Source: Pseudocitrobacter faecalis
Lineage (GTDB): Bacteria; Pseudomonadota; Gammaproteobacteria; Enterobacterales; Enterobacteriaceae
Assembly: GCA_003315335.1 (NCBI GenBank)
Contig: QNRL01000004.1
Span: 124,001 to 188,000, forward strand
Direction of reading: 5' to 3'
Length of the DNA: 64,000 nt
This document shows, piece by piece, positions 39,287 to 49,862 of the stretch (position 1 is the first letter of the stretch; each line of letters starts with the position of its first letter). The translations under genes and the position numbers were made by a program. Under the pieces are notes generated by a model. The model was not told the origin of the DNA, did not search any database, and was given only the letters and a program-made list of their open reading frames with translations.

Positions 39287-39985
39287 ATGAAACACGATCA
39301 TTTTGTCGTTCAAAGCCCCGCTAAACCCGCGCAACAGCTGCTGCTGTTGTTCCATGGCGTGGGTGATAACCCGGTGGCAATGGGGCAAATTGGCAGTTGG
39401 TTCGCGCCGCTGTTTCCTGATGCGCTCATCGTAAGCATCGGCGGCGCAGAGCCTTGTGGCCCGGCACCGGCGCGTCAATGGTTCTCTGTGCAAGGCGTGA
39501 CCGAAGAGAATCGGCAGGCACGCGTTGATGCGATTATGCCAACCTTTATCGAAATCGTTCGTTACTGGCAAAAACAGAGCGGCGTTGGCCCACTGGCAAC
39601 CGCATTAATAGGGTTCTCGCAAGGCGCGATCATGTCACTTGAAAGCATTAAAGCGGAACCCAATCTGGCATCACGCGTTATTGCCTTTAATGGCCGTTAT
39701 GCGACGCTGCCTGAAGCCGCATCGACATCCACGACGGTGCATTTGATTCACGGTGGTGAAGACCGGGTTATCGATCTTGCGCATGCTGTGGCGGGTCAGG
39801 AAGCCTTACTGGCAGCAGGCGGGGATGTAACGCTCGATATCGTAGACGATCTGGGGCACGCGATTGATGAACACAGTATGCAGTTTGCGCTCGATCATCT
39901 GCGTTACACCATTCCGAAACATTACTTCGATGAAGCGTTAAGCGGCAGTACGCCGAAGAATGACGATCTCATTGAGATGCTTTAA
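39287..39985 (+). CDS. ypfH: Esterase YpfH
   Basis: A 232-residue alpha/beta hydrolase of the carboxylesterase/phospholipase type. Nucleophile Ser in GFSQGA near residue 110, Asp in HGGEDRVID near 162 and His in DLGHAID near 193 make the triad. E. coli YpfH shows esterase activity on short acyl esters. AAGGAG precedes the ATG. Confidence 0.93.
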   Translation: MKHDHFVVQSPAKPAQQLLLLFHGVGDNPVAMGQIGSWFAPLFPDALIVSIGGAEPCGPAPARQWFSVQGVTEENRQARVDAIMPTFIEIVRYWQKQSGVGPLATALIGFSQGAIMSLESIKAEPNLASRVIAFNGRYATLPEAASTSTTVHLIHGGEDRVIDLAHAVAGQEALLAAGGDVTLDIVDDLGHAIDEHSMQFALDHLRYTIPKHYFDEALSGSTPKNDDLIEML

Positions 39986-39990
39986 AACAA

Positions 39991-40014
39991 AACGGGCCGG
40001 ATTTCCGGCCCGTT
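39991..40014. terminator. Bidirectional terminator between ypfH and ypfN
   Basis: AACGGGCCGG (39991-40000) and CCGGCCCGTT (40005-40014) form a perfect 10-bp stem with loop ATTT between convergent genes. Confidence 0.88.
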
Positions 40015-40019
40015 TATTG

Positions 40020-40223
40020 TTACGGTTTTTTTGATTGATCGTGCTTCGGCCAATCGTCGTCTTCGTCCCACTTCGCGTTATTGTCGCGATGCGGAGGAAG
40101 TTCCGGCTTATTGGCGAGGAATTTTTTGTGATCGACGCGATTGAGATCTTTAATCACGTTGATCATCACGCCAACCAGAAACACCAGTACCAGAACCCAC
40201 CAGTATTTTGACAGCCAGTCCAT
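40020..40223 (-). CDS. ypfN: Small membrane protein YpfN
   Basis: A 67-residue protein (UPF0370) with one N-terminal membrane segment (about 7-26) and a charged Asp/Trp/Lys tail, matching E. coli YpfN. Lies 24 bp downstream of dapE on the same strand. Function unknown. Confidence 0.92.
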   Translation of the reverse strand: MDWLSKYWWVLVLVFLVGVMINVIKDLNRVDHKKFLANKPELPPHRDNNAKWDEDDDWPKHDQSKKP

Positions 40224-40247
40224 GTGCGTTACCTCTTAAATGTGTTG

Positions 40248-41375
40248 TCAGGCGACAAGCTGTTCCATAATGCGCTGATACATTCGCGCCAGCAGTTGCA
40301 AATCGGCAGCGTTCACACATTCATTGATTTTATGAATAGTGGCGTTGACTGGACCCAGTTCCACCACCTGTGCGCCCATTCTGGCAATAAATCGACCATC
40401 CGATGTGCCGCCCGTCGTCAACAGTTGCGGTTTAATTTCATTATAGTGCGCAATGGCGTTGACCACCGCATCGACCAGTTTACCGCGTTCGGTCAGGAAC
40501 GGCTGCCCGGAAATCCACCACTCGACGCTGTAGCGCAGCTGATGTTTTTCCAGCAGCGCAATTACGCGCGCCTTGATCATTTCATCGGTCAGTTCGGTGC
40601 TGAAACGGAAATTAAACTGCACGAACAGATCGCCCGGAATCACGTTGTTGCTCCCGGTACCAGCCTGAATATTTGCTATCTGCATGCTGGTTGGCGGGAA
40701 GAATTCGTTCCCCTGATCCCACTCAACCGCCACCAGCTCATTGAGCCACGGGGCGGCGCGATGAACCGGATTATCGGCCAGATGCGGGTAGGCGACGTGT
40801 CCCTGAACGCCGTGAATGGTCAGGTTGCAGGTCATCGAACCGCGACGGCCATTTTTTACAACATCGCCGACCACTGCCGTGCTGGACGGTTCGCCCACCA
40901 GGCAGTAATCCAGACGCTCGTTGCGCGCCATTAACGCATCAACGACTTTCACCGTGCCATTTGTGGCGCTGGCTTCTTCATCGGAGGTGATGAGAAACGC
41001 CAGTCGCCCCTGATGATTCGGGTTCTGCGCCACGAAACGCTCGGCGGCAACCACCATTGCGGCCAGTGAACCTTTCATATCTGCCGCGCCACGACCAAAC
41101 AGCATCCCGTCACGGATGGTCGGTTCGAAGGGCGGGTTGATCCAGCGATCCGCATCGCCGGAAGGCACGACGTCCGTATGACCGGCAAAAGCCAGTGTCT
41201 CTCCCTGACCGCGCCACGCCCAGAAATTCTGCGTATCGCCAAAATCCATATGTTCAATGGTAAAACCCGCTGCGCGCAGGCGTTCAATCATTAGCGCCTG
41301 GCAGCCCGCATCATCGGGGCTAAGGGAAGGGCGGCGAATAAGCTGCTGAGCCAGCTCAATGACCGGGCAAGACAT
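40248..41375 (-). CDS. dapE: Succinyl-diaminopimelate desuccinylase
   Basis: A 375-residue dinuclear zinc peptidase of the M20 family in lysine/diaminopimelate synthesis. Metal-site motifs: [11 protein letters not shown] near 65, [10 protein letters not shown] near 100 and TSDEEA near 134 with the catalytic Glu, and the final His near 349 ([12 protein letters not shown]). Operon with yffB upstream and ypfN downstream. Confidence 0.97.
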   Translation of the reverse strand: MSCPVIELAQQLIRRPSLSPDDAGCQALMIERLRAAGFTIEHMDFGDTQNFWAWRGQGETLAFAGHTDVVPSGDADRWINPPFEPTIRDGMLFGRGAADMKGSLAAMVVAAERFVAQNPNHQGRLAFLITSDEEASATNGTVKVVDALMARNERLDYCLVGEPSSTAVVGDVVKNGRRGSMTCNLTIHGVQGHVAYPHLADNPVHRAAPWLNELVAVEWDQGNEFFPPTSMQIANIQAGTGSNNVIPGDLFVQFNFRFSTELTDEMIKARVIALLEKHQLRYSVEWWISGQPFLTERGKLVDAVVNAIAHYNEIKPQLLTTGGTSDGRFIARMGAQVVELGPVNATIHKINECVNAADLQLLARMYQRIMEQLVA

Positions 41376-41479
41376 AGACTACACCTCATTGATTAACTGC
41401 TGATGTTTGCGTGTTTTCTTTATCGGTACGAAGTCAGTTTGCGTGCTCCGCACCGAGCGTGCTGTTGCTGACAGGCGGT

Positions 41480-41854
41480 TTATTGACCGGCTGCCGGGGC
41501 GATGTCGGCAAGCCACTGGCTGTAACGTTCATCACTAAAACCCAGCAGCATAGGCTGTGCGGGCGCGCAGAGCAATGGGCGTTTGATGATTGCTGGCATT
41601 TCGAGCATCAGCGCCGCGGCGCTATCCGCGTTATTGATACTGGCGCGAACGGATTCATCCAGTTTACGCCAGGTGGTGCCACGCGTATTGAGCAGCGCTT
41701 CCCAACCCAGCTCATTTATAAAGGTGGCTAATAATTCTGCCGTTAATCCATCGGCGCGATAATCGTGAAAACGATAGGTGACCTGGTGTTCATCCAGCCA
41801 GCGACGGGCTTTTTTTATGGTGTCACAATTTTTAATTCCATACAGAGTGATCAT
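41480..41854 (-). CDS. yffB: ArsC-family protein YffB
   Basis: A 124-residue thioredoxin-fold protein with the [11 protein letters not shown] motif (Cys10) characteristic of the Spx/MgsR-YffB branch of the ArsC family and the C-terminal IKRPLL. E. coli YffB binds glutathione but lacks proven arsenate reductase activity. Lies 104 bp upstream of dapE, same strand. Confidence 0.92.
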   Translation of the reverse strand: MITLYGIKNCDTIKKARRWLDEHQVTYRFHDYRADGLTAELLATFINELGWEALLNTRGTTWRKLDESVRASINNADSAAALMLEMPAIIKRPLLCAPAQPMLLGFSDERYSQWLADIAPAAGQ

Positions 41855-42322
41855 GTATTGGCATCCTTATTTTTATCGATTAGTAGGTTTAATGAGAGAA
41901 CAAATATACACGGAATACTCTTAGCAATCCGTATTATCAATTAATTCAGCGGGATTTCCAAAGGTAAGTGAATAATTTTTCACTGACGGTGCATACTATT
42001 TCTGCTGAAAGCCGGAAAGGTAAGTTATTGGCAGGAAAGATGAACATGCAAACACAGGATATTGTCGAGGGGGAATCACGCCCGGCGCTTCCACTATGAC
42101 CGTTATAACAGCTTCTGACCGCTGTTTTTCTTCAATAAATGCGGTGCGGATAAACTATTTCAAAATGTTGCTGTGTATCACATATTTTTATATTGAGCAG
42201 GCCCATAGTTACCGCAAGAAGTAAAAGCAGTCCTGGAGGCAACAATCATAGCAATAGGGTAAACGATCTTCACAGGCCATAAAATTCCACGTAAGATAAG
42301 CATAATAATAAGAGAGGCTGTT
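41855..42322. other. Gene-poor gap between yffB and ypfM
   Basis: 468 bp holding the yffB promoter, a possible 19-residue ORF with its own terminator-like hairpin near 42108-42130, and the ypfM promoter region. No known RNA gene was recognised. Confidence 0.5.
42040..42099 (+). CDS. Possible 19-residue small protein
   Basis: ATG at 42040 is preceded by AGGAAAG and opens a frame for MNMQTQDIVEGESRPALPL before TGA. Eleven bases past the stop begins AACAGC (42110-42115) ... GCTGTT followed by TTTC, a weak terminator. This could be a small protein, or the mark of a small RNA. Only the ribosome site and hairpin support it. Confidence 0.3.
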   Translation: MNMQTQDIVEGESRPALPL

Positions 42323-42382
42323 ATGATTGAACGTGAACTGGGGAACTGGAAAGATTTTATCGAAGTTATGCTTCGTAAATGA
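42323..42382 (+). CDS. ypfM: Small protein YpfM
   Basis: The 19-codon frame MIERELGNWKDFIEVMLRK is, as far as I recall, identical to the E. coli small protein YpfM and lies at the same place, convergent with acrD. Ribosome site AGAGAGG precedes the ATG. Expressed as a protein in E. coli; function not established. Its conservation in a diverged genus supports real coding. Confidence 0.88.
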   Translation: MIERELGNWKDFIEVMLRK

Positions 42383-42444
42383 TTCCAGCATTGTGAGTTA
42401 AGGGCGCGCTGTTCTTCTTCTCATTATATGTACGGATGTACAAA

Positions 42445-42474
42445 TAAAAAGGCGACTTTCCAGTCGCCTTTTTT
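42445..42474. terminator. Bidirectional terminator between ypfM and acrD
   Basis: AAGGCGACT (42449-42457) pairs with AGTCGCCTT (42462-42470) around TTCC, with A run before and T run after. Confidence 0.9.
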
Positions 42475-42491
42475 GTTGGCTGCAAGAACGG

Positions 42492-45400
42492 TTATTCCGC
42501 TTTCTCTTTCAACGGGAAACGACGTCGCACCAGTACAAAGAACAGCGGCACAAAGAAGATGGCAAGAACCGTTGCGGAAATCATTCCGCCCATCACACCT
42601 GTACCCACGGCGTGCTGTCCGCCAGAGCCGGCACCGGTGCTGGTGGCCATGGGTAGCACACCGAAGATGAATGCCAGCGAGGTCATCAGAATCGGGCGCA
42701 GACGCTGACGGCAGGCATCCAGCGTCGCCTGAAGCAGGTCTTCCCCTTCCTGGTTTCGCTCGTTAGCAAATTCGACAATCAGGATGGCGTTCTTCGCCGA
42801 TAGCCCAATCACGGTCAATAGCCCCACCTGGAAGTAGACGTCATTCTCCAGTCCGCGCATCCAGGTTGCCAGCAGCGCGCCGATAACCCCCAGCGGCACC
42901 ACCAGCATCACCGAGAACGGTACTGACCAGCTCTCATACAGCGCGGCCAGACAGAGGAACACCACCAGCAGTGAGATAGCATAAAGCGCCGGAGCCTGCG
43001 CACCGGAGAGCCGTTCCTGATAGGACATCGCCGTCCATTCGAGGCCAAAGCCCGCCGGAAGCTGGCGCACCAGATTTTCCATGATATCCATTGCCGTCCC
43101 GGTACTGACGCCCGGTGCAGCTTCACCGACAATTTCCAGCGCCGAATAGCCGTTGTAACGCTCCAGACGCGGTGAACCGGTTTCCCAGCGCGAGGTCGCA
43201 AAGGCGGAGAATGGCACCATCTGACCGGACTGGTTACGCACATACCACAGGTTGATATCTTCCGGCAGCATGCGGTATTTCGCCGCCGACTGAACGTAGA
43301 CTTTCTTCACGCGGCCACGATCCATAAAGTCGTTCACATAGCTTGAGCCCCACGCGGTTTGCAGAGTGTCGTTGATATCATCAATCGACACTCCGAGGGC
43401 CTGCGCTTTACGCTGATCGATATCAACCTGCAACTGCGGGCTATCATCAAGACCGTTGTGGCGCACGCGCGTCAGTTCCGGATTTTTTGCCGCCATTTCC
43501 AGCAACTGATCACGCGCAGACATCAACGCATCGTGGCCTGCCCCCGCATGATCCTGAAGCTCCATATCAAACCCGGCAGAGCTACCCAGGCCGCTAATGG
43601 CTGGCGGACTGCTGGCAAAGACGCGGGCTTCATTAATTTTATTAAACGCTTTGGTCGCGCGCTCAATAATGGCGAATGAAGTACCGGTTTTGGCGTCGCG
43701 ATCGTCCCAGTCTTTGAGACGAATAAACATACGCGCCACGTTCTGCCCATTACCGCCAGGGCCGGAACCGATGGTGGCGAAAATAGAGGTAACGTTATCT
43801 TTCTCATTGGCGAAGAAGTAATCTTCAACTTTCTGCACCACTTTCAGCGTTTGCTGCTGCGTCGCGCCGCTGGGCAACTGCACAGAGGTGGTGAACATAC
43901 CGCGATCTTCCTGCGGCAGGAAGGAGGTGGGGAGACGCAGGAACAGGAACACCATGCCGCCCAGCAGCAGGACATAAATCACAATCCAACGCAGGCTACG
44001 GTGCAGAATTTTTGCTACGCCCGATTCATAACGACGTGAGCTGGTATCAAAGACGCGGTTAAACCAACCGAAGAAACCTTTCTTCGTGTGCTGGGATTCG
44101 CCTTTATGAATAGGCTTGAGCAGCGTAGCGCACAGGGCGGGGGTGAGGATCATCGCCACCAGCACTGAAAGCACCATCGCCGCGACAATCGTAATCGAGA
44201 ACTGACGGTAGATGGCCCCCGTGGTGCCGCCGAAAAACGCCATCGGGATGAATACCGCTGAGAGCACCATCGCAATGCCGACCAGCGCGCCCTGAATTTG
44301 CCCCATCGATTTACGCGTTGCCTGCCGTGGCGTCAGCCCTTCTTCGCTCATGATGCGTTCGACGTTCTCGACCACCACAATGGCATCATCCACCAGCAGG
44401 CCGATCGCCAGCACCATCGCGAACATAGTGAGGGTGTTGATACTATAATCGAAGGCGTAGAGCGTGGCGAAAGTACCCATTAATACCACCGGAACGGCGA
44501 TGGTGGGAATAAGCGTTGCACGGAAGTTTTGCAGGAACAGGTACATCACCAGGAACACCAGCAGAATGGCTTCCAGCAGGGTTTTTACCACATCGGTGAT
44601 AGAAGCTTTAACGAACGAGGTGGTTTCGTAAGCGACTTTGTATTCCAGCCCGCGCGGAAAATACTCTTTGAGTTCATCCAGGCGCGCGATAACCCGTTCC
44701 GCCGTCGCCATTTCGTTGGCACCCGACGCGAGTTTCACCCCGAGTCCCGAGGCGGCATTGCGGTTAAAACGGCTCAGGTAGTCATATTTTTCCGCGCCCA
44801 TTTCCACTTCAGCTACATCGCCAAGCGTCACCACCGAACCATTCTGGTTTACGCGCAGCGTGATGTCGCGGAACTGCTGTGGCGTTTGCAGCAACGACTG
44901 CGCGTTGATGGTGGCGTTCAGCGCTTGATTATCAACGGAAGGCGTCCCCCCCAACTGCCCGACGGCGACCTGGGCATTTTGTGAGGAAATCGCATCGGTA
45001 ACGTCTTTGGTGGTGAGCTGGAAACTATTAAGTTTGGCAGGGTCCAGCCAGATACGCATGGAGTATTGCGAACCGTAGGCGTCAATATCGCCCACGCCGT
45101 TAACGCGGCTGAGCGGCTCCTGAATATTACTGGCGACGTAGTCAGCAATATCCTGCTTATCCATGCTGCCGTCCGTGGAGACGAAAGCGATGGTCAGAAT
45201 GTTGGTATCACCGGTTTTACGCACCGTGACGCCCTGGGTTTGCACCGCCTGAGGCAGTTTACGCAGCGCCGATTGCAGCTGGTTTTGCACCTGCTGGACG
45301 GCTTCATCTGGATCGGTGCCCGCAAGGAAGCTGAGCGTCACGCTCGCCTGGCCGGTGGCGCTACTTTGTGATGACATGTACATCAGATTATCGAGGCCCG

Positions 45401-45608
45401 TCATGTTCTGTTCGATAACCTGGGTGACGGTGTTCTCCAGCGTCTGCGCGGACGCCCCCGGATAGTTCGCGGTAATGCGCACGTTCGGCGGCGCAAGATC
45501 CGGATATTGCTCAACAGGCAACGAAAAAATAGCCAGGGTTCCCGTCAGACATAACAGGATTGCCAGTACCCAGGCAAAAATGGGGCGATCGATGAAGAAA
45601 TTCGCCAT
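42492..45608 (-). CDS. acrD: Aminoglycoside efflux RND transporter AcrD
   Basis: A 1038-residue RND (HAE1) inner-membrane pump, the length of E. coli AcrD. First span at 10-28, the proton-relay Asp pair in [16 protein letters not shown] near 407, and the Lys of [14 protein letters not shown] near 940. Works with AcrA and TolC to export aminoglycosides, bile salts and some other amphiphiles. A BaeR-like box lies 70 bp upstream. In E. coli narQ is next upstream; here aegA is. Confidence 0.96.
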   Translation of the reverse strand: MANFFIDRPIFAWVLAILLCLTGTLAIFSLPVEQYPDLAPPNVRITANYPGASAQTLENTVTQVIEQNMTGLDNLMYMSSQSSATGQASVTLSFLAGTDPDEAVQQVQNQLQSALRKLPQAVQTQGVTVRKTGDTNILTIAFVSTDGSMDKQDIADYVASNIQEPLSRVNGVGDIDAYGSQYSMRIWLDPAKLNSFQLTTKDVTDAISSQNAQVAVGQLGGTPSVDNQALNATINAQSLLQTPQQFRDITLRVNQNGSVVTLGDVAEVEMGAEKYDYLSRFNRNAASGLGVKLASGANEMATAERVIARLDELKEYFPRGLEYKVAYETTSFVKASITDVVKTLLEAILLVFLVMYLFLQNFRATLIPTIAVPVVLMGTFATLYAFDYSINTLTMFAMVLAIGLLVDDAIVVVENVERIMSEEGLTPRQATRKSMGQIQGALVGIAMVLSAVFIPMAFFGGTTGAIYRQFSITIVAAMVLSVLVAMILTPALCATLLKPIHKGESQHTKKGFFGWFNRVFDTSSRRYESGVAKILHRSLRWIVIYVLLLGGMVFLFLRLPTSFLPQEDRGMFTTSVQLPSGATQQQTLKVVQKVEDYFFANEKDNVTSIFATIGSGPGGNGQNVARMFIRLKDWDDRDAKTGTSFAIIERATKAFNKINEARVFASSPPAISGLGSSAGFDMELQDHAGAGHDALMSARDQLLEMAAKNPELTRVRHNGLDDSPQLQVDIDQRKAQALGVSIDDINDTLQTAWGSSYVNDFMDRGRVKKVYVQSAAKYRMLPEDINLWYVRNQSGQMVPFSAFATSRWETGSPRLERYNGYSALEIVGEAAPGVSTGTAMDIMENLVRQLPAGFGLEWTAMSYQERLSGAQAPALYAISLLVVFLCLAALYESWSVPFSVMLVVPLGVIGALLATWMRGLENDVYFQVGLLTVIGLSAKNAILIVEFANERNQEGEDLLQATLDACRQRLRPILMTSLAFIFGVLPMATSTGAGSGGQHAVGTGVMGGMISATVLAIFFVPLFFVLVRRRFPLKEKAE

Positions 45609-45970
45609 CAGAAGGAGACCTCGTTATACGTATTTTTAATGACGCCAATGCTCGGAACACTCTAGCCGCAAGGCTCCCGGCAATCGTGGAGAAAATAAGG
45701 AGATAGTGTAAATTATCATGCCGCTTTTCTGCATAGGCAGGCATTTCGTCAAGATTATTACGGTCACGTAACAAGACGTTTTCAGTGGGGATCTTGCCAT
45801 TAACTGAATGAAACGTAATTTCATTTAAGATGAAATTTTTTGATCTGCCACAGCATAGTGATAAATAGTCGTCATTCCTGGGCAAATGGACATTGCCTGA
45901 TGCATCGCTCCTCGGCTAATAAATAGACCTTATAAATATAAAGCTTATATTACCCGGACAAGGGGATGCT
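45609..45970. other. acrD-aegA divergent regulatory region (narQ absent)
   Basis: 362 bp between two divergent genes. It contains the BaeR-like site and no coding frame that I believe. The sensor kinase gene narQ found between these genes in E. coli is missing. Confidence 0.7.
45679..45696 (-). promoter_or_regulatory. BaeR box upstream of acrD
   Basis: Read on the acrD strand, ATTTTCTCCACGATTGCC matches the BaeR consensus TTTTTCTCCATDATTGGC at 15 of 18 positions. BaeSR induces acrD in E. coli and Salmonella under envelope stress and metal excess. Confidence 0.78.
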
Positions 45971-47950
45971 ATGAACCGTTTTATAATGGCTGACAGCCAA
46001 AAATGCATTGGCTGTCGGGCATGTGAAGTTGCCTGCGTAATGTCGCATAACCATGAACAGCATGTCTTAACGCCTGCGCGTTTTCAACCGCGCATCACTG
46101 TCTTCAAAAATCAGACGCAGCGGAGCGCGGTAACCTGTCGCCACTGCGAAGATGCGCCCTGCGCGCGAAGCTGCCCGAATGGCGCTATCAGTCAACGCGA
46201 TGATGCAATCCAGGTTGATCAAAGCAAATGTATTGGCTGTAAATCCTGCGCCGTGGCGTGCCCGTTTGGCACCATGCAGATTGTCCTGACGCCCGCCGCC
46301 GAGGGGCGGGTAAAAGCCAATGCGCAGAAATGTGACCTTTGCAGCGGGCGTGACGCAGGCCCGGCCTGCGTGGAAAATTGTCCGGCGGATGCGCTGGCGC
46401 TGGTGAGCCCGCAGCGTCTGGCTGACATGTCGAAAAACCGCCGCATGCAGGCGGCCTGCCGTGATGCGCAGCCGTGGCACAGCGAAAGCGCGGGTCAGAA
46501 CACCGTCGCGATGAGTAAAGTGCAGCAGATGGCGCAAACGCCTGCACGGGGGGAAGCCGACAAACTGGCGATTGAGGCGCGCAAAACTGGTTTTGCGGAA
46601 ATCTACCTGCCGCTCAGTGACAATCAGGCTCAGCAGGCTTCTTCACGCTGCCTGACCTGCGGCGAGCACAGTATCTGCGAATGGACTTGCCCGCTGCACA
46701 ACCATATTCCACAGTGGATTGACCGGGTGAAGGCCGGGGATATAGATGCCGCGGTGGCGCTGTCGCATCAGACTAACCCGCTGCCGGAAATTACCGGACG
46801 CGTCTGCCCGCAGGACCGTCTTTGCGAGGGGGCCTGCACCGTGCGTGACGAGCATGGCGCGGTGACCATTGGCAACCTTGAGCGCTATATTACCGACCAG
46901 GCGCTGGCGAAGGGCTGGCGGCCAGAAGTAGGCCCGGTGGCGGCGAGTGGTAAACGCGTGGCGATTATCGGCGCGGGCCCTGCAGGGCTTGCCTGTGCGG
47001 ATATGTTAGTGCGTCAGGGTGTGGAGCCTGTGGTGTTTGACCGCCACCCGGAAATTGGTGGCCTGCTGACCTTCGGCATTCCTTCCTTCAAACTGGATAA
47101 ATCGCTGCTGGCGCGCCGCCGTGAAATCTTTACCGCGATGGGTATTCGCTTTGAGCTGAACTGTGAAATCGGTAAAGACGTGGCGATGAACGATCTGCTT
47201 GAAGAGTACGATGCGGTCTTTGTCGGCGTGGGTACCTATCGCTCGATGAAAGCCAATTTAGCCAATGAAGATGCGCCGGGCGTTTATGATGCGCTGCCCT
47301 TCCTGATCGCTAACACCAAAAATGTGATGGGGCTGAACGAACTGCCGAACGAGCCGTTCATCAACACCGCCGGGTTAAATGTGGTAGTACTGGGCGGCGG
47401 CGATACGGCGATGGACTGCGTGCGAACCGCGCTGCGTCACGGTGCAGCGAAGGTCACCTGCGCTTATCGTCGTGATGAAGCCAACATGCCTGGCTCCAGG
47501 AAAGAAGTGAAAAACGCGCGGGAAGAGGGGGCTGAGTTTGAATTTAACGTTCAGCCGCTGACGCTTGAGCTGGATAAAGCGGGCAAGGTGAACGGGATTC
47601 GCTTCATCCGCACCGCGATGGGCGAACCCGACAGCCAGGGGCGCCGTCGTCCGGTACCGATTGAGGGCAGCGAGTTTGTCATGCCTGCCGATGCGGTGAT
47701 TATGGCGTTTGGTTTCCATCCGCACAGCATGCCGTGGCTCAACGCCCAGGGCGTTGAGGTGGATGACTGGGGGCGCATTCGCGCGAATGTCGAAAGCCGC
47801 TATCGTTATCAGACGACAAATCCGAAAGTGTTTGCCGGCGGCGATGCGGTGCGCGGAGCGGATCTGGTGGTGACCGCGATGGCAGAGGGCCGCCATGCTG
47901 CGCAAGGGATTATCGACTGGTTAGGTGTGAAAACGCACGGCGTACATTAA
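45971..47950 (+). CDS. aegA: AegA, Fe-S oxidoreductase
   Basis: A 659-residue fusion. Residues 1-165 are a polyferredoxin with [25 protein letters not shown] and [13 protein letters not shown] clusters. The rest resembles the small subunit of glutamate synthase: Cys-rich linker ([15 protein letters not shown] near 230), FAD motif [15 protein letters not shown] near 335 and NAD(P) motif [11 protein letters not shown] near 477. In E. coli it is an anaerobically expressed reductase implicated in urate use. Start ATG 45971 with AAGGGG upstream. Confidence 0.93.
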   Translation: MNRFIMADSQKCIGCRACEVACVMSHNHEQHVLTPARFQPRITVFKNQTQRSAVTCRHCEDAPCARSCPNGAISQRDDAIQVDQSKCIGCKSCAVACPFGTMQIVLTPAAEGRVKANAQKCDLCSGRDAGPACVENCPADALALVSPQRLADMSKNRRMQAACRDAQPWHSESAGQNTVAMSKVQQMAQTPARGEADKLAIEARKTGFAEIYLPLSDNQAQQASSRCLTCGEHSICEWTCPLHNHIPQWIDRVKAGDIDAAVALSHQTNPLPEITGRVCPQDRLCEGACTVRDEHGAVTIGNLERYITDQALAKGWRPEVGPVAASGKRVAIIGAGPAGLACADMLVRQGVEPVVFDRHPEIGGLLTFGIPSFKLDKSLLARRREIFTAMGIRFELNCEIGKDVAMNDLLEEYDAVFVGVGTYRSMKANLANEDAPGVYDALPFLIANTKNVMGLNELPNEPFINTAGLNVVVLGGGDTAMDCVRTALRHGAAKVTCAYRRDEANMPGSRKEVKNAREEGAEFEFNVQPLTLELDKAGKVNGIRFIRTAMGEPDSQGRRRPVPIEGSEFVMPADAVIMAFGFHPHSMPWLNAQGVEVDDWGRIRANVESRYRYQTTNPKVFAGGDAVRGADLVVTAMAEGRHAAQGIIDWLGVKTHGVH

Positions 47951-48009
47951 CGACAAAACGGGCGCCACGGCGTAGTATGGTTCGCTTCGAATCGCGTTGT
48001 GGAGCCCGT

Positions 48010-48585
48010 ATGTCATTTAAGATTGAACTGATTAAAGATAAAGTCCTCTCCGATAACTACTTTGTTCTGCGCAATATTACCTACGATTTAACCCGCAAAA
48101 ATGGCGAGGTTATCCGGCATAAACGCGAAGTGTATGACCGGGGTAACGGTGCCACCATTCTGCTCTATAACCCGCGCAAAAAGAATGTGGTGCTGGTGCG
48201 CCAGTTTCGTGTCGCCACCTGGGTCAACGGTAATGCTGATGGCCGATTAATCGAAACCTGTGCAGGCCTGTTGGATGACGATGAGCCGGAAGTGTGCATT
48301 CGCAAAGAGGCGATAGAAGAGACGGGCTATCAGGTCAGTGAGGTGCGTAAAGTATTCCAGCTCTACATGTCACCAGGCGGCGTCACGGAAATCGCTCATT
48401 TCTTCATTGGTGAATATGATGACAATCAACGGCGCAGTGCGGGCGGCGGCGTTGACGATGAAGATATTGAAGTACTGGAAATCCCGTTCCTTGAGGCGCT
48501 GGCGATGGTAACGCGAGGTGAAATTTGCGACGGTAAGACGGTGATCTTGTTACAGTATTTGCAATCTTCAGGGTTAATGGATTGA
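48010..48585 (+). CDS. nudK: GDP-mannose pyrophosphatase (Nudix)
   Basis: A 191-residue Nudix hydrolase with the box G-x5-E-x7[10 protein letters not shown] (near residues 84-106). E. coli NudK splits GDP-mannose to GMP and mannose 1-phosphate. I use ATG 48010 with GGAG 6 bases upstream, which gives the E. coli length, over an ATG 11 codons earlier. Confidence 0.95.
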   Translation: MSFKIELIKDKVLSDNYFVLRNITYDLTRKNGEVIRHKREVYDRGNGATILLYNPRKKNVVLVRQFRVATWVNGNADGRLIETCAGLLDDDEPEVCIRKEAIEETGYQVSEVRKVFQLYMSPGGVTEIAHFFIGEYDDNQRRSAGGGVDDEDIEVLEIPFLEALAMVTRGEICDGKTVILLQYLQSSGLMD

Positions 48586-48711
48586 TTTATATAAAGAAAT
48601 AATTATGTATTTTATATGAATCAATCCGATAAATCCGATTGAGCGTGGCGGCGCTGGCGTTGAAGATACCCCGGTTAATTGATGTTTTTTTCTTCTGGGG
48701 TTGTACCGTCC

Positions 48712-49758
48712 ATGCGCTACCGCGTTCTTCTCTTATTGTTTATGGGGCTGCTCCCAACGTCTGTGACGTGGGCGTCTCCCGTCCAGCAGATCTTTTCTGA
48801 CTGGCTGGTCACCTGTAACAATCAGAATTTCTGCGTGGCGCGTAACGTTGGCCTGCATCATGGACTGGTCATGACCCTCAGCCGGAGTGCGGGCGCGCAT
48901 ATGGACGCTGCGCTACGCATCGAACTGGGCGGGCTGGTGAACCCGGTTGCCGCTGTTCCGCCGATTGCCCCGCGGCTGCTGCTGGATGACAAGCCGCTCC
49001 AGCGCGGCGAAGAACACTGGAAGGTTCAGCCAAAGCTTCTCGCTACGGATGATAGCGCGACGATTGATGCGTTTTTGCAACTGGTGCAGGACGCGCAGGC
49101 GATAACGCTGCAAAAAGGGGTTCAGGCGATTTCTCTGAAAGGGCTGAAAGCCGCGCTGCTGTTTATCGATTCACAGCAAAAGCGTGTTGGCAGCGAAACG
49201 GCGTGGGTGCGTAAAGGCGATGAACCGCCGCTGAGTGTTCCCCCTGCGCCCCCGCTGAAAACGGTCGCCAAAGTCAATCCGACGCCGACGCCGCTCACCC
49301 GCGATGAATACAACGATCTGCTCGATTATGGTACCTGGCGGATGAACAATACCCAGTGCTCGCTGGATCCGCTGCGCCGCGAAGTATGGGTTACCGCCCT
49401 TACCGATGATAAAGCGCTGATGATGATCAGTTGTGAATCCGGCGCCTATAACACGATTTACCGTGCCTGGCTGGTATCACGTAAAAAGCCCCATGCTTCG
49501 CATCCGGTACGCTTGCGTCTGCCGTTCCTGCCTTCCGGGCAGGACAACCGTGAAGTGGAACTGATGAACCTGACCTTCAACGAAAATACGCGCGAGCTTA
49601 TTACGCTTGAGAAAGGACGTGGTCTGGGCGACTGTGGCGTGCAAACCCGCTGGCGTTATGATGGGCAGCGTTTTCGTTTAGTGCGTTACGCCGGGCAGCC
49701 GGAGTGCGATAACTGGCAGGGCGCTGATGCGTGGCCTACCCAGTGGATAACCGGGTAG
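48712..49758 (+). CDS. ypfG: DUF1176 secreted protein YpfG
   Basis: A 348-residue protein with a signal peptide (1-21, cut after TWA), then a periplasmic DUF1176 body containing IFSDWLVTCNNQNFC near the start and several conserved Cys. Start ATG 48712; an upstream ATG (48679) would add an unlikely N-terminus. Function unknown in E. coli as well. Confidence 0.9.
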   Translation: MRYRVLLLLFMGLLPTSVTWASPVQQIFSDWLVTCNNQNFCVARNVGLHHGLVMTLSRSAGAHMDAALRIELGGLVNPVAAVPPIAPRLLLDDKPLQRGEEHWKVQPKLLATDDSATIDAFLQLVQDAQAITLQKGVQAISLKGLKAALLFIDSQQKRVGSETAWVRKGDEPPLSVPPAPPLKTVAKVNPTPTPLTRDEYNDLLDYGTWRMNNTQCSLDPLRREVWVTALTDDKALMMISCESGAYNTIYRAWLVSRKKPHASHPVRLRLPFLPSGQDNREVELMNLTFNENTRELITLEKGRGLGDCGVQTRWRYDGQRFRLVRYAGQPECDNWQGADAWPTQWITG

Positions 49759-49775
49759 GCGTGGTGCGGGAAATT

Positions 49776-49848
49776 GCCGGATGCGGCTGCGCCTTATCCG
49801 GCCTACAAAACATCCGTCCGTAGGCCTGATAAGCGAAGCGCATCAGGC
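49776..49848. repeat. REP pair between ypfG and tktB
   Basis: GCCGGATGCGGCTGCGCC... at 49776-49806 and the reverse-type unit GTAGGCCTGATAAGCG...CATCAGGC at 49820-49848 form a BIME-like element between convergent genes. Both resemble standard enterobacterial REPs and the pair at 32158-32253. Confidence 0.88.
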
Positions 49849-49862
49849 ACTTGCGCCATAAC

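Noticed and set aside
42209..42391. 60-codon minus-strand frame opposite ypfM
   Set aside because: No good ribosome site, and it covers the conserved plus-strand ypfM.
45511..45885. Minus-strand frame of 124 codons upstream of acrD that could replace narQ
   Set aside because: It overlaps the acrD start in another frame, runs through the BaeR site and resembles no sensor kinase fragment.
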